Assembly (NCBI RefSeq): GCF_900166585.1
Contig: NZ_FVZC01000008.1
Span: forward strand, 1-64,000
Source: Mesobacillus jeotgali
GTDB taxonomy: Bacteria; Bacillota; Bacilli; Bacillales; Cytobacillaceae
Reading direction: 5' to 3'
Length of the DNA stretch: 64,000 nt
Part shown: positions 39,789 to 47,795 of the stretch, one piece after another
How the letters are laid out: the number at the start of each line of letters is the position of its first letter
How positions within the stretch are numbered: position 1 is the stretch's first letter
Notes under the pieces: generated by a model
Databases searched by the model: none
Seen by the model: the letters and a program-made list of their open reading frames with translations, nothing else
Told to the model about the DNA's origin: nothing
Made by a program: the position numbers and the translations under genes

Positions 39789-39818
39789 TTTACAGTAAAA
39801 TAGATAAGATAGCATTAT
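39789..39818 (+). promoter_or_regulatory. Possible promoter of the wal operon
   Basis: TTTACA (39789-39794) and CATTAT (39813-39818) with an 18-bp spacer, about 58 bp before walR. Weak match; the rest of 39661-39875 shows nothing further. Confidence 0.3.
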
Positions 39819-39875
39819 AAAAAGAGAAGCTTATTTATATACGATTGATAATTTGGCTATAAAAGGAGAATTGGT

Positions 39876-40586
39876 ATGGAGAAAAAGATTCTAGTTGTAG
39901 ACGATGAGAAACCAATTGCAGATATTCTACAGTTCAATTTAAAAAAAGAAGGTTATGACGTTTACTGTGCATATGATGGCAACCAGGCGGTTGAAATGGT
40001 TGAGGAAGTCCAGCCTGACTTAATCCTGTTGGATATCATGCTTCCTTTACGTGATGGCATGGAGGTCTGCCGTGAAGTCCGAAAGAAATACGAGATGCCA
40101 ATTATTATGCTGACGGCTAAAGACTCTGAGATCGATAAAGTTCTTGGGCTTGAGCTTGGCGCCGATGATTATGTAACCAAGCCGTTCAGTACGCGTGAAT
40201 TGATTGCGAGGGTAAAAGCAAACCTTCGCCGCCATCAGCAGAGCGCAGTCAAAGAGGATGAGCAAGAAGAAACAAATGAAATTAGCGTTGGCTCTCTGAC
40301 AATCCATCCGGATGCTTACGTTGTTTCCAAACGAGGAGAGACAATTGAATTAACGCATCGTGAATTTGAGCTTCTCCATTATCTTGCCAAGCATATTGGA
40401 CAAGTCATGACGAGAGAGCATCTTCTTCAAACCGTTTGGGGTTATGATTATTATGGTGATGTTCGTACAGTAGACGTTACTGTAAGACGCCTTCGTGAAA
40501 AAATCGAAGACAACCCAAGTCACCCGACATGGATCGTGACAAGACGAGGAGTAGGCTATTATTTAAGAAACTCTGAGCAGGAGTAA
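39876..40586 (+). CDS. walR: Essential response regulator WalR (YycF)
   Basis: WalR controls cell-wall hydrolase genes with WalK. The 236-residue protein has a receiver domain starting [20 protein letters not shown], phosphorylatable Asp in [13 protein letters not shown] (about residue 53), Thr in IIMLTAKD and Lys in DDYVTKPF, and a winged-helix OmpR/PhoB domain with [14 protein letters not shown] and [27 protein letters not shown] precedes ATG 39876. walK follows after 8 bp. Confidence 0.98.
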   Translation: MEKKILVVDDEKPIADILQFNLKKEGYDVYCAYDGNQAVEMVEEVQPDLILLDIMLPLRDGMEVCREVRKKYEMPIIMLTAKDSEIDKVLGLELGADDYVTKPFSTRELIARVKANLRRHQQSAVKEDEQEETNEISVGSLTIHPDAYVVSKRGETIELTHREFELLHYLAKHIGQVMTREHLLQTVWGYDYYGDVRTVDVTVRRLREKIEDNPSHPTWIVTRRGVGYYLRNSEQE

Positions 40587-40594
40587 GGACAGGC

Positions 40595-42415
40595 ATGAAA
40601 AAGGTAGGTTTTTTTCGCTCAATACACCTTAAATTTGTGATTATATATGTCCTGCTTATTCTTGTGGCAATGCAGATTATCGGTGTCTATTTTGTCCGCA
40701 AGCTTGAGACAACGTTAGTCACCAATTACCAGGACTCTGTAAAATCTCGTGTCGACCTGCTGGTTTATGACATCCAGGAAGAAATGGTCAAGGAACGAGG
40801 CAAGGAAGACCCTCCGAAAGAGGAAGCAATCAAGCAAATTTTAAGAGATTATAAGGCATCTGATATTTCGGAAATCCGGGTGATTGACGGAAGCAGTTTT
40901 AAAATACTTGGTACCTCAAGCGACAGCAATCAGGGATTGGTAGGCCAGAGGACACCTGATGTCAAAATTAAGCGTTCAATTATCTTTGAAGAAGATGAGG
41001 ACGTCATACAGTTGAAAGGGAATAAACGGGTTTGGTTACTGTCAACCCCAATCATGCATAACAGTGAAGCAATTGGTGCTGTCTATCTTGTAGCCAACAT
41101 TGATGATGTATTTAAACAGATGAATGATATCAATAAGATTCTTGCTACCGGAACAGCTATTGCATTGATTTTCACCGCGATTCTTGGCGTTCTTCTTGCA
41201 CAGACAATCACTAGGCCGATATCTGATATGCGTAAACAGGCCCTTGCCATGACGCGTGGCAATTTTTCCAGGAAGGTTAAAGTGTATGGTTATGATGAAA
41301 TCGGCCAGCTGGCGATTACTTTTAACAATCTGACGAAGAAGCTGCAAGAGGCACAGGCAACCACTGAAGGAGAGAAAAGAAAGCTATCCTCCGTGATTTC
41401 CTACATGACGGACGGAGTCATTTCGACAGACAGAAAAGGGCGTATCATTCTGATCAATGATCCAGCAACGCAAATGCTGGGTGTTTCACGTGAAACAATC
41501 CTGTCACAGCCATTGGTTTCAGTCCTTGGTCTCGATGAAAACTATAGCTTTGAAGATTTGCTTCAGGAAAAAGATTCAATCGTCCTGGACTACAGTACAA
41601 AAAGCAAGCCATTCATTCTGCGTGCCAATTTCTCGGTCATCCAGAAGGAAAGCGGCTTTGTAAATGGATTAATAGCGGTTCTTTATGATATTACAGAGCA
41701 GGAAAAAATCGATATGGAAAGACGGGAATTCGTTGCGAATGTCTCCCATGAGCTGCGTACTCCGCTGACAACCATGCGCAGCTATTTAGAAGCGCTGGCT
41801 GACGGTGCCTGGAGAGATGAAGAGATTGCTCCAAACTTCCTTGAAACCACCAGGGGAGAAACGGAAAGGATGATCCGTCTTGTTAATGATTTACTGCAGC
41901 TGTCCAAGATGGATAGCGTGGATTATCGCCTTTCAAAAGAATGGGTCAATTTCCCGGTCTTTTTTAACAGAATCATAGATCGGTTTGAATTGACGAAAGA
42001 ACAAAATGTATCGTTCATAAGGGAAATACCAGGTGAAGCGATTTTTGTTGAAATTGATGAAGACAAAATCACACAGGTACTGGATAATATCATTTCCAAT
42101 GCGATGAAATATTCACCAGAGGGCGGTACCATTACGTTCAGGGTAAAAGAATTGGATGACAAGATTATCGCAAGTATTTCTGATGAAGGTGTTGGCATCC
42201 CTAAAGATAATTTAGACAAGATTTTTGATCGTTTTTACCGAGTAGATAAAGCCAGGACACGGAAGCTTGGCGGGACCGGCCTTGGATTGGCTATTGCCAA
42301 GGAAATGGTCAATGCCCACGGGGGAAGGATCTGGGCGGAAAGTGTGGAGGGGAAAGGAACTACCGTTCAATTTACTCTTCCTTATGACCGGAGTGCAGAG
42401 GATGATTGGTCATGA
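40595..42415 (+). CDS. walK: Sensor histidine kinase WalK (YycG)
   Basis: The 606-residue kinase has a first TM segment (about 10-30), an extracytoplasmic PAS-like domain (about 32-180), a second TM (about 183-205), HAMP (about 205-258), cytoplasmic PAS (about 265-370), the HisKA box REFVANVSHELRTPLTTMRS (His about 387) and an HATPase domain with DNIISNAMKYSPEGG, DEGVGIP and GTGLGLAIAKEM. A perfect parS site lies inside the coding sequence. The stop overlaps walH by 4 nt. Confidence 0.97.
   Translation: MKKVGFFRSIHLKFVIIYVLLILVAMQIIGVYFVRKLETTLVTNYQDSVKSRVDLLVYDIQEEMVKERGKEDPPKEEAIKQILRDYKASDISEIRVIDGSSFKILGTSSDSNQGLVGQRTPDVKIKRSIIFEEDEDVIQLKGNKRVWLLSTPIMHNSEAIGAVYLVANIDDVFKQMNDINKILATGTAIALIFTAILGVLLAQTITRPISDMRKQALAMTRGNFSRKVKVYGYDEIGQLAITFNNLTKKLQEAQATTEGEKRKLSSVISYMTDGVISTDRKGRIILINDPATQMLGVSRETILSQPLVSVLGLDENYSFEDLLQEKDSIVLDYSTKSKPFILRANFSVIQKESGFVNGLIAVLYDITEQEKIDMERREFVANVSHELRTPLTTMRSYLEALADGAWRDEEIAPNFLETTRGETERMIRLVNDLLQLSKMDSVDYRLSKEWVNFPVFFNRIIDRFELTKEQNVSFIREIPGEAIFVEIDEDKITQVLDNIISNAMKYSPEGGTITFRVKELDDKIIASISDEGVGIPKDNLDKIFDRFYRVDKARTRKLGGTGLGLAIAKEMVNAHGGRIWAESVEGKGTTVQFTLPYDRSAEDDWS
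41482..41497. other. parS: parS site inside walK
   Basis: TGTTTCACGTGAAACA is a perfect 16-bp match to the parS palindrome bound by Spo0J. It encodes part of the cytoplasmic PAS domain of WalK (VFHVKQ in another frame, CFTstretch GVSRETIL in frame), so the site is maintained despite the coding constraint. Confidence 0.92.
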
Positions 42416-43725
42416 CGTATGAAAATATAAAATCTTTTATTTTAGCATTCCTTGTGATTCTTAGCGGTTTTTTAACATGGAATATTTGGACATATCAGCC
42501 GAACTATGAAATTGTAAACAACCAGAAGACTTTTGAAGATATTAGTTTTACCACACCCAAAGAAATTAAAAAAATCGTCAAACCCCATCAGATTATCTAT
42601 CATGTGGGCGGAAAACAATTTGGTTCTGTGGATAATGGCTATATTGATGAAATCATTGGAGTTATTTCGAAATGGAAGTACTTCGATGTGAAAAAGTATC
42701 CTGGGCGGATCAGTGAATTCAATGAAAAGATTGTCCAGGGGGACAATACCGAGATTATTTTTCCTGATGAAGTACCTATTGAACTATATAAAAGAGTGCT
42801 GAATATCAGCGAGAAGGATATACCAAAATTTGATTTTGACCGGATTATTATTAATTCCGAGACCCAGCAAAAGCAGGAAGGCATCGTTTATTTTTATTCG
42901 CAAAAAAATCAGGAAGCTTATGTCAGCAATGTAAGCCCGTCCTATATAAATGATTTTACGAACAAATTTTATGATTCTGCCAAAAGGCTGACGCCGCATT
43001 TCCTTTATACAGTGTCAGATATTAAGAAAATCTATTTGCCAACGGAAAAAGTAGAAATGGTAATCCATACGTATTATCAAAATCCATTGGATTCTGACCA
43101 ATTCAAGGAAGCACTGTTCACAGACCCAAGCTTTGTCCAAAAGAGCATCGTTGATGGTATAGAGGAGTACACCGATGATGCAAGTAAAATGCTTGTTGAC
43201 ACAGAATCGCATATGATTAATTATGTCAATCCTGTCCGGAGCGGCGATTCGGTCATTGGTACCAACAATGTTTTGCTGAAGAGCATCGAGTTCGTCAATG
43301 AGCATGGCGGCTGGACGGAAACGTACCGTTATGTGTATAAGGATGATTTTAACCAAAATGTGCTATTCCGCCTTTATAGTAAAGAAGGTTATCCAGTCTT
43401 TAACCAAATCGGCATGTCGGAAATTTACCAGCAATGGAGACAATCGGAAATCAGCCGTTATATTCGTCCCGGGTTCCATCTGGAACTGCCTTTGAATCCG
43501 GATGTCATAACAAAGACATTGCCATCTGGTTATCAGGCACTTGAATATCTCCAGCAAAAAAAGGATTTCAAAGTGGAACTGCTGCAGAATATGATGCCTG
43601 GATACTATATGACTCAGGGCCCGGAAGATCAAGTGATTATGCTGGAGCCTGGATGGTTTTACTTGTACGACCAGGAATGGCGGCAGCTGATATGGGAGGA
43701 GGAATTGAATAATGGATTGGAGTAG
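42412..43725 (+). CDS. walH: WalRK regulatory protein WalH (YycH)
   Basis: A membrane-anchored extracytoplasmic protein of about 437 residues that restrains WalK together with WalI in B. subtilis. One TM segment lies at about 5-25 (SFILAFLVILSGFLTWNIW), and the rest is extracellular, with the YycH fold. ATG 42412 overlaps the walK stop (ATGA), which decides the start. The gene ends inside the start of walI (14-nt overlap). Confidence 0.93.
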   Translation: MTYENIKSFILAFLVILSGFLTWNIWTYQPNYEIVNNQKTFEDISFTTPKEIKKIVKPHQIIYHVGGKQFGSVDNGYIDEIIGVISKWKYFDVKKYPGRISEFNEKIVQGDNTEIIFPDEVPIELYKRVLNISEKDIPKFDFDRIIINSETQQKQEGIVYFYSQKNQEAYVSNVSPSYINDFTNKFYDSAKRLTPHFLYTVSDIKKIYLPTEKVEMVIHTYYQNPLDSDQFKEALFTDPSFVQKSIVDGIEEYTDDASKMLVDTESHMINYVNPVRSGDSVIGTNNVLLKSIEFVNEHGGWTETYRYVYKDDFNQNVLFRLYSKEGYPVFNQIGMSEIYQQWRQSEISRYIRPGFHLELPLNPDVITKTLPSGYQALEYLQQKKDFKVELLQNMMPGYYMTQGPEDQVIMLEPGWFYLYDQEWRQLIWEEELNNGLE

Positions 43726-44506
43726 GATTAAGACCATCTTTATTCTGACATTCCTCGTCCTCGATGTTTACCTTGTATACCAATTTATCAATACGAGAGA
43801 TGCAGCACAGTATGAAATTCCCAAGGAAGCTACTCTTGAGGAAAAGCTGAAGAATGATGACATCACTTATGGTGAACTCCCTGAAATGAAAAAGAAAGAA
43901 CAGTATCTTAGTGTAAGAACCAAAGTATTCACGACCGAGGAAATGGCGAAGGTCAAGGGACAATCCATCAGTCTAGGGGATGGTACGTCAATTGAAGCCA
44001 AGCTCGAAAAACCAGTTAAACTGACAAGTAAGTTCCAGCCAGCCGAACTGACTGCTTTTATGAAAGCAAACATTTTTGCTGGTGAACAGTATAAGTTCTG
44101 GAGTAAAAATGATGAGGACGGCACCATTACCTACTACCAGGAATATGATAGCAAAACGTTTTACTATAATAGCAATGCAAAGTTAACTTTCTTTTTCAAT
44201 AAAGATAATGAAGTGACTTCGTACAAGCAGACGTATCTGGAAATCATCGATGAACTTGCGGATGCAGAGGAATTGCTGCCGCCACTCAGGGCAGTGGATA
44301 CCCTCTATAAAAAAGGTTTGCTTAAGCCGAAGAGTGAAATTACCGATTTTGAGTTAGGATATTCGACACTTGTTAACCTTACATCGTCCCATGTGGTAAC
44401 ACCAACGTGGAGGATTGAAGTTGATGGCAAGGAAAGTCTTTTTGTACATGCATTTGAAGGTCGAGTGCTTTCCTTGTCTGACGAAGAAAATAAAATTACG
44501 GAGTGA
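43712..44506 (+). CDS. walI: WalRK regulatory protein WalI (YycI)
   Basis: A 264-residue protein with a single N-terminal TM segment (IKTIFILTFLVLDVYLVYQF) and an extracytoplasmic YycI domain structurally related to WalH. It forms the WalK-WalH-WalI membrane complex. The start overlaps walH and the gene ends 6 bp before walJ, so walRKHIJ is a tight operon. Confidence 0.92.
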   Translation: MDWSRIKTIFILTFLVLDVYLVYQFINTRDAAQYEIPKEATLEEKLKNDDITYGELPEMKKKEQYLSVRTKVFTTEEMAKVKGQSISLGDGTSIEAKLEKPVKLTSKFQPAELTAFMKANIFAGEQYKFWSKNDEDGTITYYQEYDSKTFYYNSNAKLTFFFNKDNEVTSYKQTYLEIIDELADAEELLPPLRAVDTLYKKGLLKPKSEITDFELGYSTLVNLTSSHVVTPTWRIEVDGKESLFVHAFEGRVLSLSDEENKITE

Positions 44507-44512
44507 AGAGAT

Positions 44513-45307
44513 ATGAGTTTGCATTTTAGTGTTCTCGCCAGCGGGAGTACGGGAAATGCGATCTATGTGGAGACGGAGGGCCAATCCTTTTTAGTGGATG
44601 CCGGATTGAGCGGCAAACAAATGGAGGCTTTATTCAAGCAAATCGGCCGCGACATGAAAGACCTCTCTGGAATATTAGTGACACATGAACATAGTGATCA
44701 TATAAAAGGCATAGGAATCGTTGCCCGTAAGTATAAACTGCCAATCTATGCGAATGATAAGACCTGGAAAGCAATGGATGGGTTAATTGGAGAAGTCCCG
44801 CTGGATCAGAAATTTTCCTTTGACATGGAAACTGTCAAATCGTTCGGCGGCCTGGATATAGAATCATTTGGTGTGTCACATGATGCAGCTGAGCCGATGT
44901 TTTATGTTTTTCATAAAAACGGAAAGAAATTAGCATTGGTTACAGATACAGGATATGTAAGCGACAGAATGAAGGGAATCATCTCCAATGCTGATGCATA
45001 TGTGTTTGAGAGCAACCATGATGTCCAGATGCTGAGGATGGGCAGATATCCGTGGAGTGTCAAGCGACGCATTCTTAGTGATTACGGTCATGTTTCCAAT
45101 GAGGATGCTGCAGTCGCAATGAGCGAAGTGGCAGGGGATAATACAAAACGGATATATCTTGCCCATTTAAGTCTCGACAACAATATGAAGGATCTTGCCA
45201 GGATGTCAGTCTCCCAAACATTGGAGGAGAACGGCATCATAGTAGGAGAACAATTTGATCTGATTGACACAGATCCAAAGACTCCGACGCCTCTGACAGC
45301 AATATAA
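44513..45307 (+). CDS. walJ: Metallo-beta-lactamase fold hydrolase WalJ (YycJ)
   Basis: A 264-residue MBL-fold protein with [11 protein letters not shown], the metal-binding [10 protein letters not shown] motif (about residue 62), DTGYV near residue 145 and YLAHLS near 220. B. subtilis WalJ/YycJ is a nuclease-like protein implicated in wall and mismatch-repair phenotypes. Conserved as the last member of the wal operon before htrA-type genes. Confidence 0.95.
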   Translation: MSLHFSVLASGSTGNAIYVETEGQSFLVDAGLSGKQMEALFKQIGRDMKDLSGILVTHEHSDHIKGIGIVARKYKLPIYANDKTWKAMDGLIGEVPLDQKFSFDMETVKSFGGLDIESFGVSHDAAEPMFYVFHKNGKKLALVTDTGYVSDRMKGIISNADAYVFESNHDVQMLRMGRYPWSVKRRILSDYGHVSNEDAAVAMSEVAGDNTKRIYLAHLSLDNNMKDLARMSVSQTLEENGIIVGEQFDLIDTDPKTPTPLTAI

Positions 45308-45334
45308 AGCGTTTATGGTGATAGAATTATAGGT

Positions 45335-45374
45335 AAAGGAGTAAAGGCATTAATAGTGTCCTTACTCCTTTTTT
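45335..45374 (+). terminator. Terminator after walJ
   Basis: AAAGGAGTAA (45335-45344) pairs with TTACTCCTTT with an extended AGG/TCC-like inner part, followed by a T run (TTTTTTC). It separates walJ from htrC. Confidence 0.75.
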
Positions 45375-45481
45375 CAATTTATAGAGGGGCTTATGATTTA
45401 GCATTTATGATGACTGGTAGTATAATAATCTGTATAAGAATAACTATTGTATCTGTTGGTCAATGAAAGGATTGGTGGACT

Positions 45482-46714
45482 TTGGGTTATTACGATCAGG
45501 ATTATCAAGGCCGGTACAAACCGCAAAATGGCAGGAAAGGCGGTTTTTTCTGGGCCAGCCTGGCAGGCGCCATTATTGGGGCATTATTGGTGATTTTTTC
45601 GATTCCCCTGCTATCAAATTTAGATATTCTGCCATATAAAATTGAACCGAATAATCAGGCAGCTGTAATCGATGAGGAGCAATCAGAAGGGAAAGAAGAA
45701 AATACTGCTAAAAAAAATGTCTCTGTTGATGTTTATACTCAAATTACCGAAGCTGTCGACAAGGCTGGAGATGCGGTTGTTGGAATCACGAATATCCAGG
45801 AAAGTACAAGCTTCTGGGGACAAACACAGGAGTCAGGCGGAACAGGCTCTGGAGTGGTTTATAAAAAGGCAGGAGACAAAGCCTATATTGTCACGAACCA
45901 CCATGTTGTAGCAGAAGCTTCTGAGCTAGAGGTCAGCCTCAGCGACGGGACAAAAATCCCAGCTAAACTGCTAGGAAGCGATATTTGGACCGATCTTGCG
46001 GTGCTGGAAGTGCCTGCTGAGAAAATTAAGGTCGTCGCTGAATTTGGGAATTCTGAAAAGCTAAAGCCTGGTGAACCAGTCATCGCAATCGGAAATCCAC
46101 TTGGACTTACTTTTTCAGGATCCGTTACGCAAGGAATTATCTCCGGGTTGGAACGTGCTATCCCGGTTGATGTTAACCAGGACGGTACCCCCGACTGGCA
46201 GGCAGAAGTCCTTCAGACAGATGCAGCAATCAATCCAGGAAATAGTGGTGGAGCTCTAATCAATATCGAAGGACAGGTTATCGGCATCAATTCGATGAAA
46301 ATTGCCCAGAGTGCTGTAGAAGGAATTGGTTTATCTATCCCAATCAATTATGCAGCCCCAATTATTGAAGACCTGGAGAAGACAGGTGAAGTAAAAAGAC
46401 CATTCATGGGAGTCGAACTGGCTTCTGTAAATGAGATTTCCTCCTATCACCAGCAGAATACTCTGAAGCTTCCTAAGGAAATCAATTATGGAGTTGCCAT
46501 AAGAGGAGTCCAGCCGAATTCACCGGCAGACCAGGCAGGAATGAAGGAATATGACGTCATTGTCGAAATGGATGGTGAAGAGATCCGTGATGTCGTCGAT
46601 TTACGCAAGCACCTTTACAATAAAAAGAAGGTCGGCGATGATTTGCAGGTCAAATATTACCGGAATGGCAAGCTGGAAGAAACGACAATGAAGTTAGGCG
46701 GAGAAACATTATAA
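45482..46714 (+). CDS. htrC: HtrA-type serine protease HtrC (YycK)
   Basis: A membrane-anchored quality-control protease of 410 residues. An N-terminal TM segment lies at about 20-42 (FFWASLAGAIIGALLVIFS), then the trypsin-like domain with catalytic His in VTNHHVVAEA, Asp in DIWTDLAVLEV and Ser in NPGNSGGALIN, and one C-terminal PDZ domain (GVQPNSPADQAGMKEYDVIV). Start is TTG 45482 with GGATTGGTGG upstream. Confidence 0.94.
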   Translation: MGYYDQDYQGRYKPQNGRKGGFFWASLAGAIIGALLVIFSIPLLSNLDILPYKIEPNNQAAVIDEEQSEGKEENTAKKNVSVDVYTQITEAVDKAGDAVVGITNIQESTSFWGQTQESGGTGSGVVYKKAGDKAYIVTNHHVVAEASELEVSLSDGTKIPAKLLGSDIWTDLAVLEVPAEKIKVVAEFGNSEKLKPGEPVIAIGNPLGLTFSGSVTQGIISGLERAIPVDVNQDGTPDWQAEVLQTDAAINPGNSGGALINIEGQVIGINSMKIAQSAVEGIGLSIPINYAAPIIEDLEKTGEVKRPFMGVELASVNEISSYHQQNTLKLPKEINYGVAIRGVQPNSPADQAGMKEYDVIVEMDGEEIRDVVDLRKHLYNKKKVGDDLQVKYYRNGKLEETTMKLGGETL

Positions 46715-46774
46715 GGTTGTGGATAGACGAACAGGAGGCGGAAGCTTCCTGTTTTTTTGTGGTAAAATGGGATT

Positions 46775-47058
46775 TGTGGATAATTTTAAAGAGAAGAATA
46801 GCAAATAATAATCATATAAAAAAACCCGGAAGGATGATGGTTATGAAGTATTGCTGCGCTGAGCATGTAGAACTGGCATTGGATGAAGCAGTGGATGAGT
46901 ACGAAATGGCCCCTCAATTAACGAAGTTAGAGTCTGTTGATAAGTCGGAGTTTGTCTGTGGATACTGTGGACAACCTGCTGTATATATTGTGGCGAACGA
47001 ATGATCGCCCACTAAATGTGGATATCGATGTGAATATGTGGATAACTATTGTGGATAG
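46775..47058. promoter_or_regulatory. DnaA-box cluster before rlmH
   Basis: Exact TGTGGATAA boxes lie at 46775-46783 and 47037-47045; near matches are TGTGGATAT (about 47017), TGTGGATAG (about 47050) and two TGTGGATA/ACA-like sequences inside the small gene (about 46958-46975). B. subtilis has a DnaA-binding cluster at yydA, the rlmH orthologue, so the location is conserved. Confidence 0.6.
46843..47004 (+). CDS. CxxH/CxxC zinc-site-like small protein
   Basis: A 53-residue protein beginning MKYCCAEHVELALDEAVDEY and ending with CGYCGQPAVYIVANE, so it has a CxxH and a CxxC pair likely to bind zinc. It fits the CxxH/CxxC family that sits just before rlmH in Bacillaceae. ATG 46843 with GGAAGG upstream is preferred; ATG 46834 is also in frame. 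Function unknown. Confidence 0.85.
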   Translation: MKYCCAEHVELALDEAVDEYEMAPQLTKLESVDKSEFVCGYCGQPAVYIVANE

Positions 47059-47064
47059 CTTGTT

Positions 47065-47092
47065 TGTAAACTGTTTGTAATCTGTTTGTAAA
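47065..47092 (+). promoter_or_regulatory. Three phased WalR/PhoP-like half-sites before rlmH
   Basis: TGTAAA (47065-47070), TGTAAT (47076-47081) and TGTAAA (47087-47092) are separated by identical CTGTT spacers, giving an 11-bp period. On the plus strand this fits TGTWAH-N5-TGTWAH for WalR; on the minus strand TTTACA-N5-ATTACA-N5-TTTACA fits a PhoP box. It ends 12 bp before the rlmH start, overlapping its ribosome binding region. Confidence 0.55.
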
Positions 47093-47104
47093 GTGGGGAT
47101 GACT

Positions 47105-47584
47105 GTGAATATCTCAATCGTGACGGTTGGCAAATTGAAAGAAAAATACCTTAAACAGGGAATTGAGGAATACTTAAAACGCCTGGGAAGCTATGCGAAA
47201 GTAGAAGTGATTGAAGTTGCGGATGAAAAGGCCCCAGAGGAATTAAGTGACACCGAAATGATCCAGGTAAAACAAAAAGAAGGGGAAAGAATACTCTCCA
47301 AAGTTAATCCTGATACCTACGTCATCGCCCTGGCCATTAATGGAAAGCTCAAGTCCTCCGAAGAACTCGCAGATGGCATGGACAAACTCGCAACCTATGG
47401 GAAAAGTAAAATCGCCTTTATTATCGGAGGGTCCCTGGGACTAAGCGATGAAGTTTTGAAAAGAGCAGATGAGCACCTCTCTTTTTCCAAAATGACCTTT
47501 CCCCACCAGTTGATGCGGCTGATTTTAGTAGAGCAAATTTATCGGGCTTTTAGGATTAATCGTGGTGAACCGTACCATAAATAA
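47105..47584 (+). CDS. rlmH: 23S rRNA (pseudouridine1915-N3)-methyltransferase RlmH
   Basis: RlmH is the SPOUT methyltransferase that modifies pseudouridine 1915 in helix 69. GTG 47105, behind GGGG, gives 159 residues matching B. subtilis Yyd[39 protein letters not shown] and the C terminus [16 protein letters not shown]. The 3' end of rlmH (orfX) is the attachment site of SCC elements in staphylococci, and a 30-bp dyad covers the stop codon here. Confidence 0.97.
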   Translation: MNISIVTVGKLKEKYLKQGIEEYLKRLGSYAKVEVIEVADEKAPEELSDTEMIQVKQKEGERILSKVNPDTYVIALAINGKLKSSEELADGMDKLATYGKSKIAFIIGGSLGLSDEVLKRADEHLSFSKMTFPHQLMRLILVEQIYRAFRINRGEPYHK

Positions 47585-47593
47585 CGGTAAACC
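47564..47593. other. Dyad at the rlmH stop codon, candidate attachment site
   Basis: GGTgaACCGT (47564-47573) and ACGGTaaACC (47584-47593) are inverted repeats with 8 of 10 bases paired, around a 10-bp centre ACCATAAATA. The sequence CATAAATAA within it matches the CATAAATGA/CATAAATAA at the staphylococcal orfX att core. Symmetric 30-bp sites with a short centre are usual for serine recombinases. Since the element lies to the right, this would be one hybrid end (attL or attR). Confidence 0.5.
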
Positions 47594-47634
47594 TATTTCT
47601 CATTCAGAATTAAATCAGAGTTATAAACAAATTC

Positions 47635-47670
47635 AAGCTGACCTATTAAATACAATAGGTTAGCTTTTTA
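47635..47670 (+). terminator. Terminator after rlmH
   Basis: AAGCTGACCTATT (47635-47647) pairs with AATAGGTTAGCTT (47654-47666) with one wobble, followed by TTTA. It lies past the candidate attachment site, so it would belong to the acquired DNA. Confidence 0.85.
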
Positions 47671-47674
47671 TATT

Positions 47675-47742
47675 GGTTAAAAGTCTAACCTAACATTAAC
47701 CTCTTTTAACCTGCTACATCTAAGCAGTAAAAATGGTATAAT
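47675..47742 (+). promoter_or_regulatory. Hachiman promoter with upstream inverted repeat
   Basis: An extended -10, TGG-TATAAT (47734-47742), lacks a good -35. Just upstream is a perfect inverted repeat GGTTAAAAG (47675-47683) / CTTTTAACC (47703-47711) that encloses further AACC direct repeats. The arrangement looks like an operator for a repressor or activator, but no regulator gene is adjacent. Confidence 0.5.
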
Positions 47743-47795
47743 GGAATATATTGTTATTGCATTATTGAAAAATGTATTAATAGGGGGTGTAAGAC

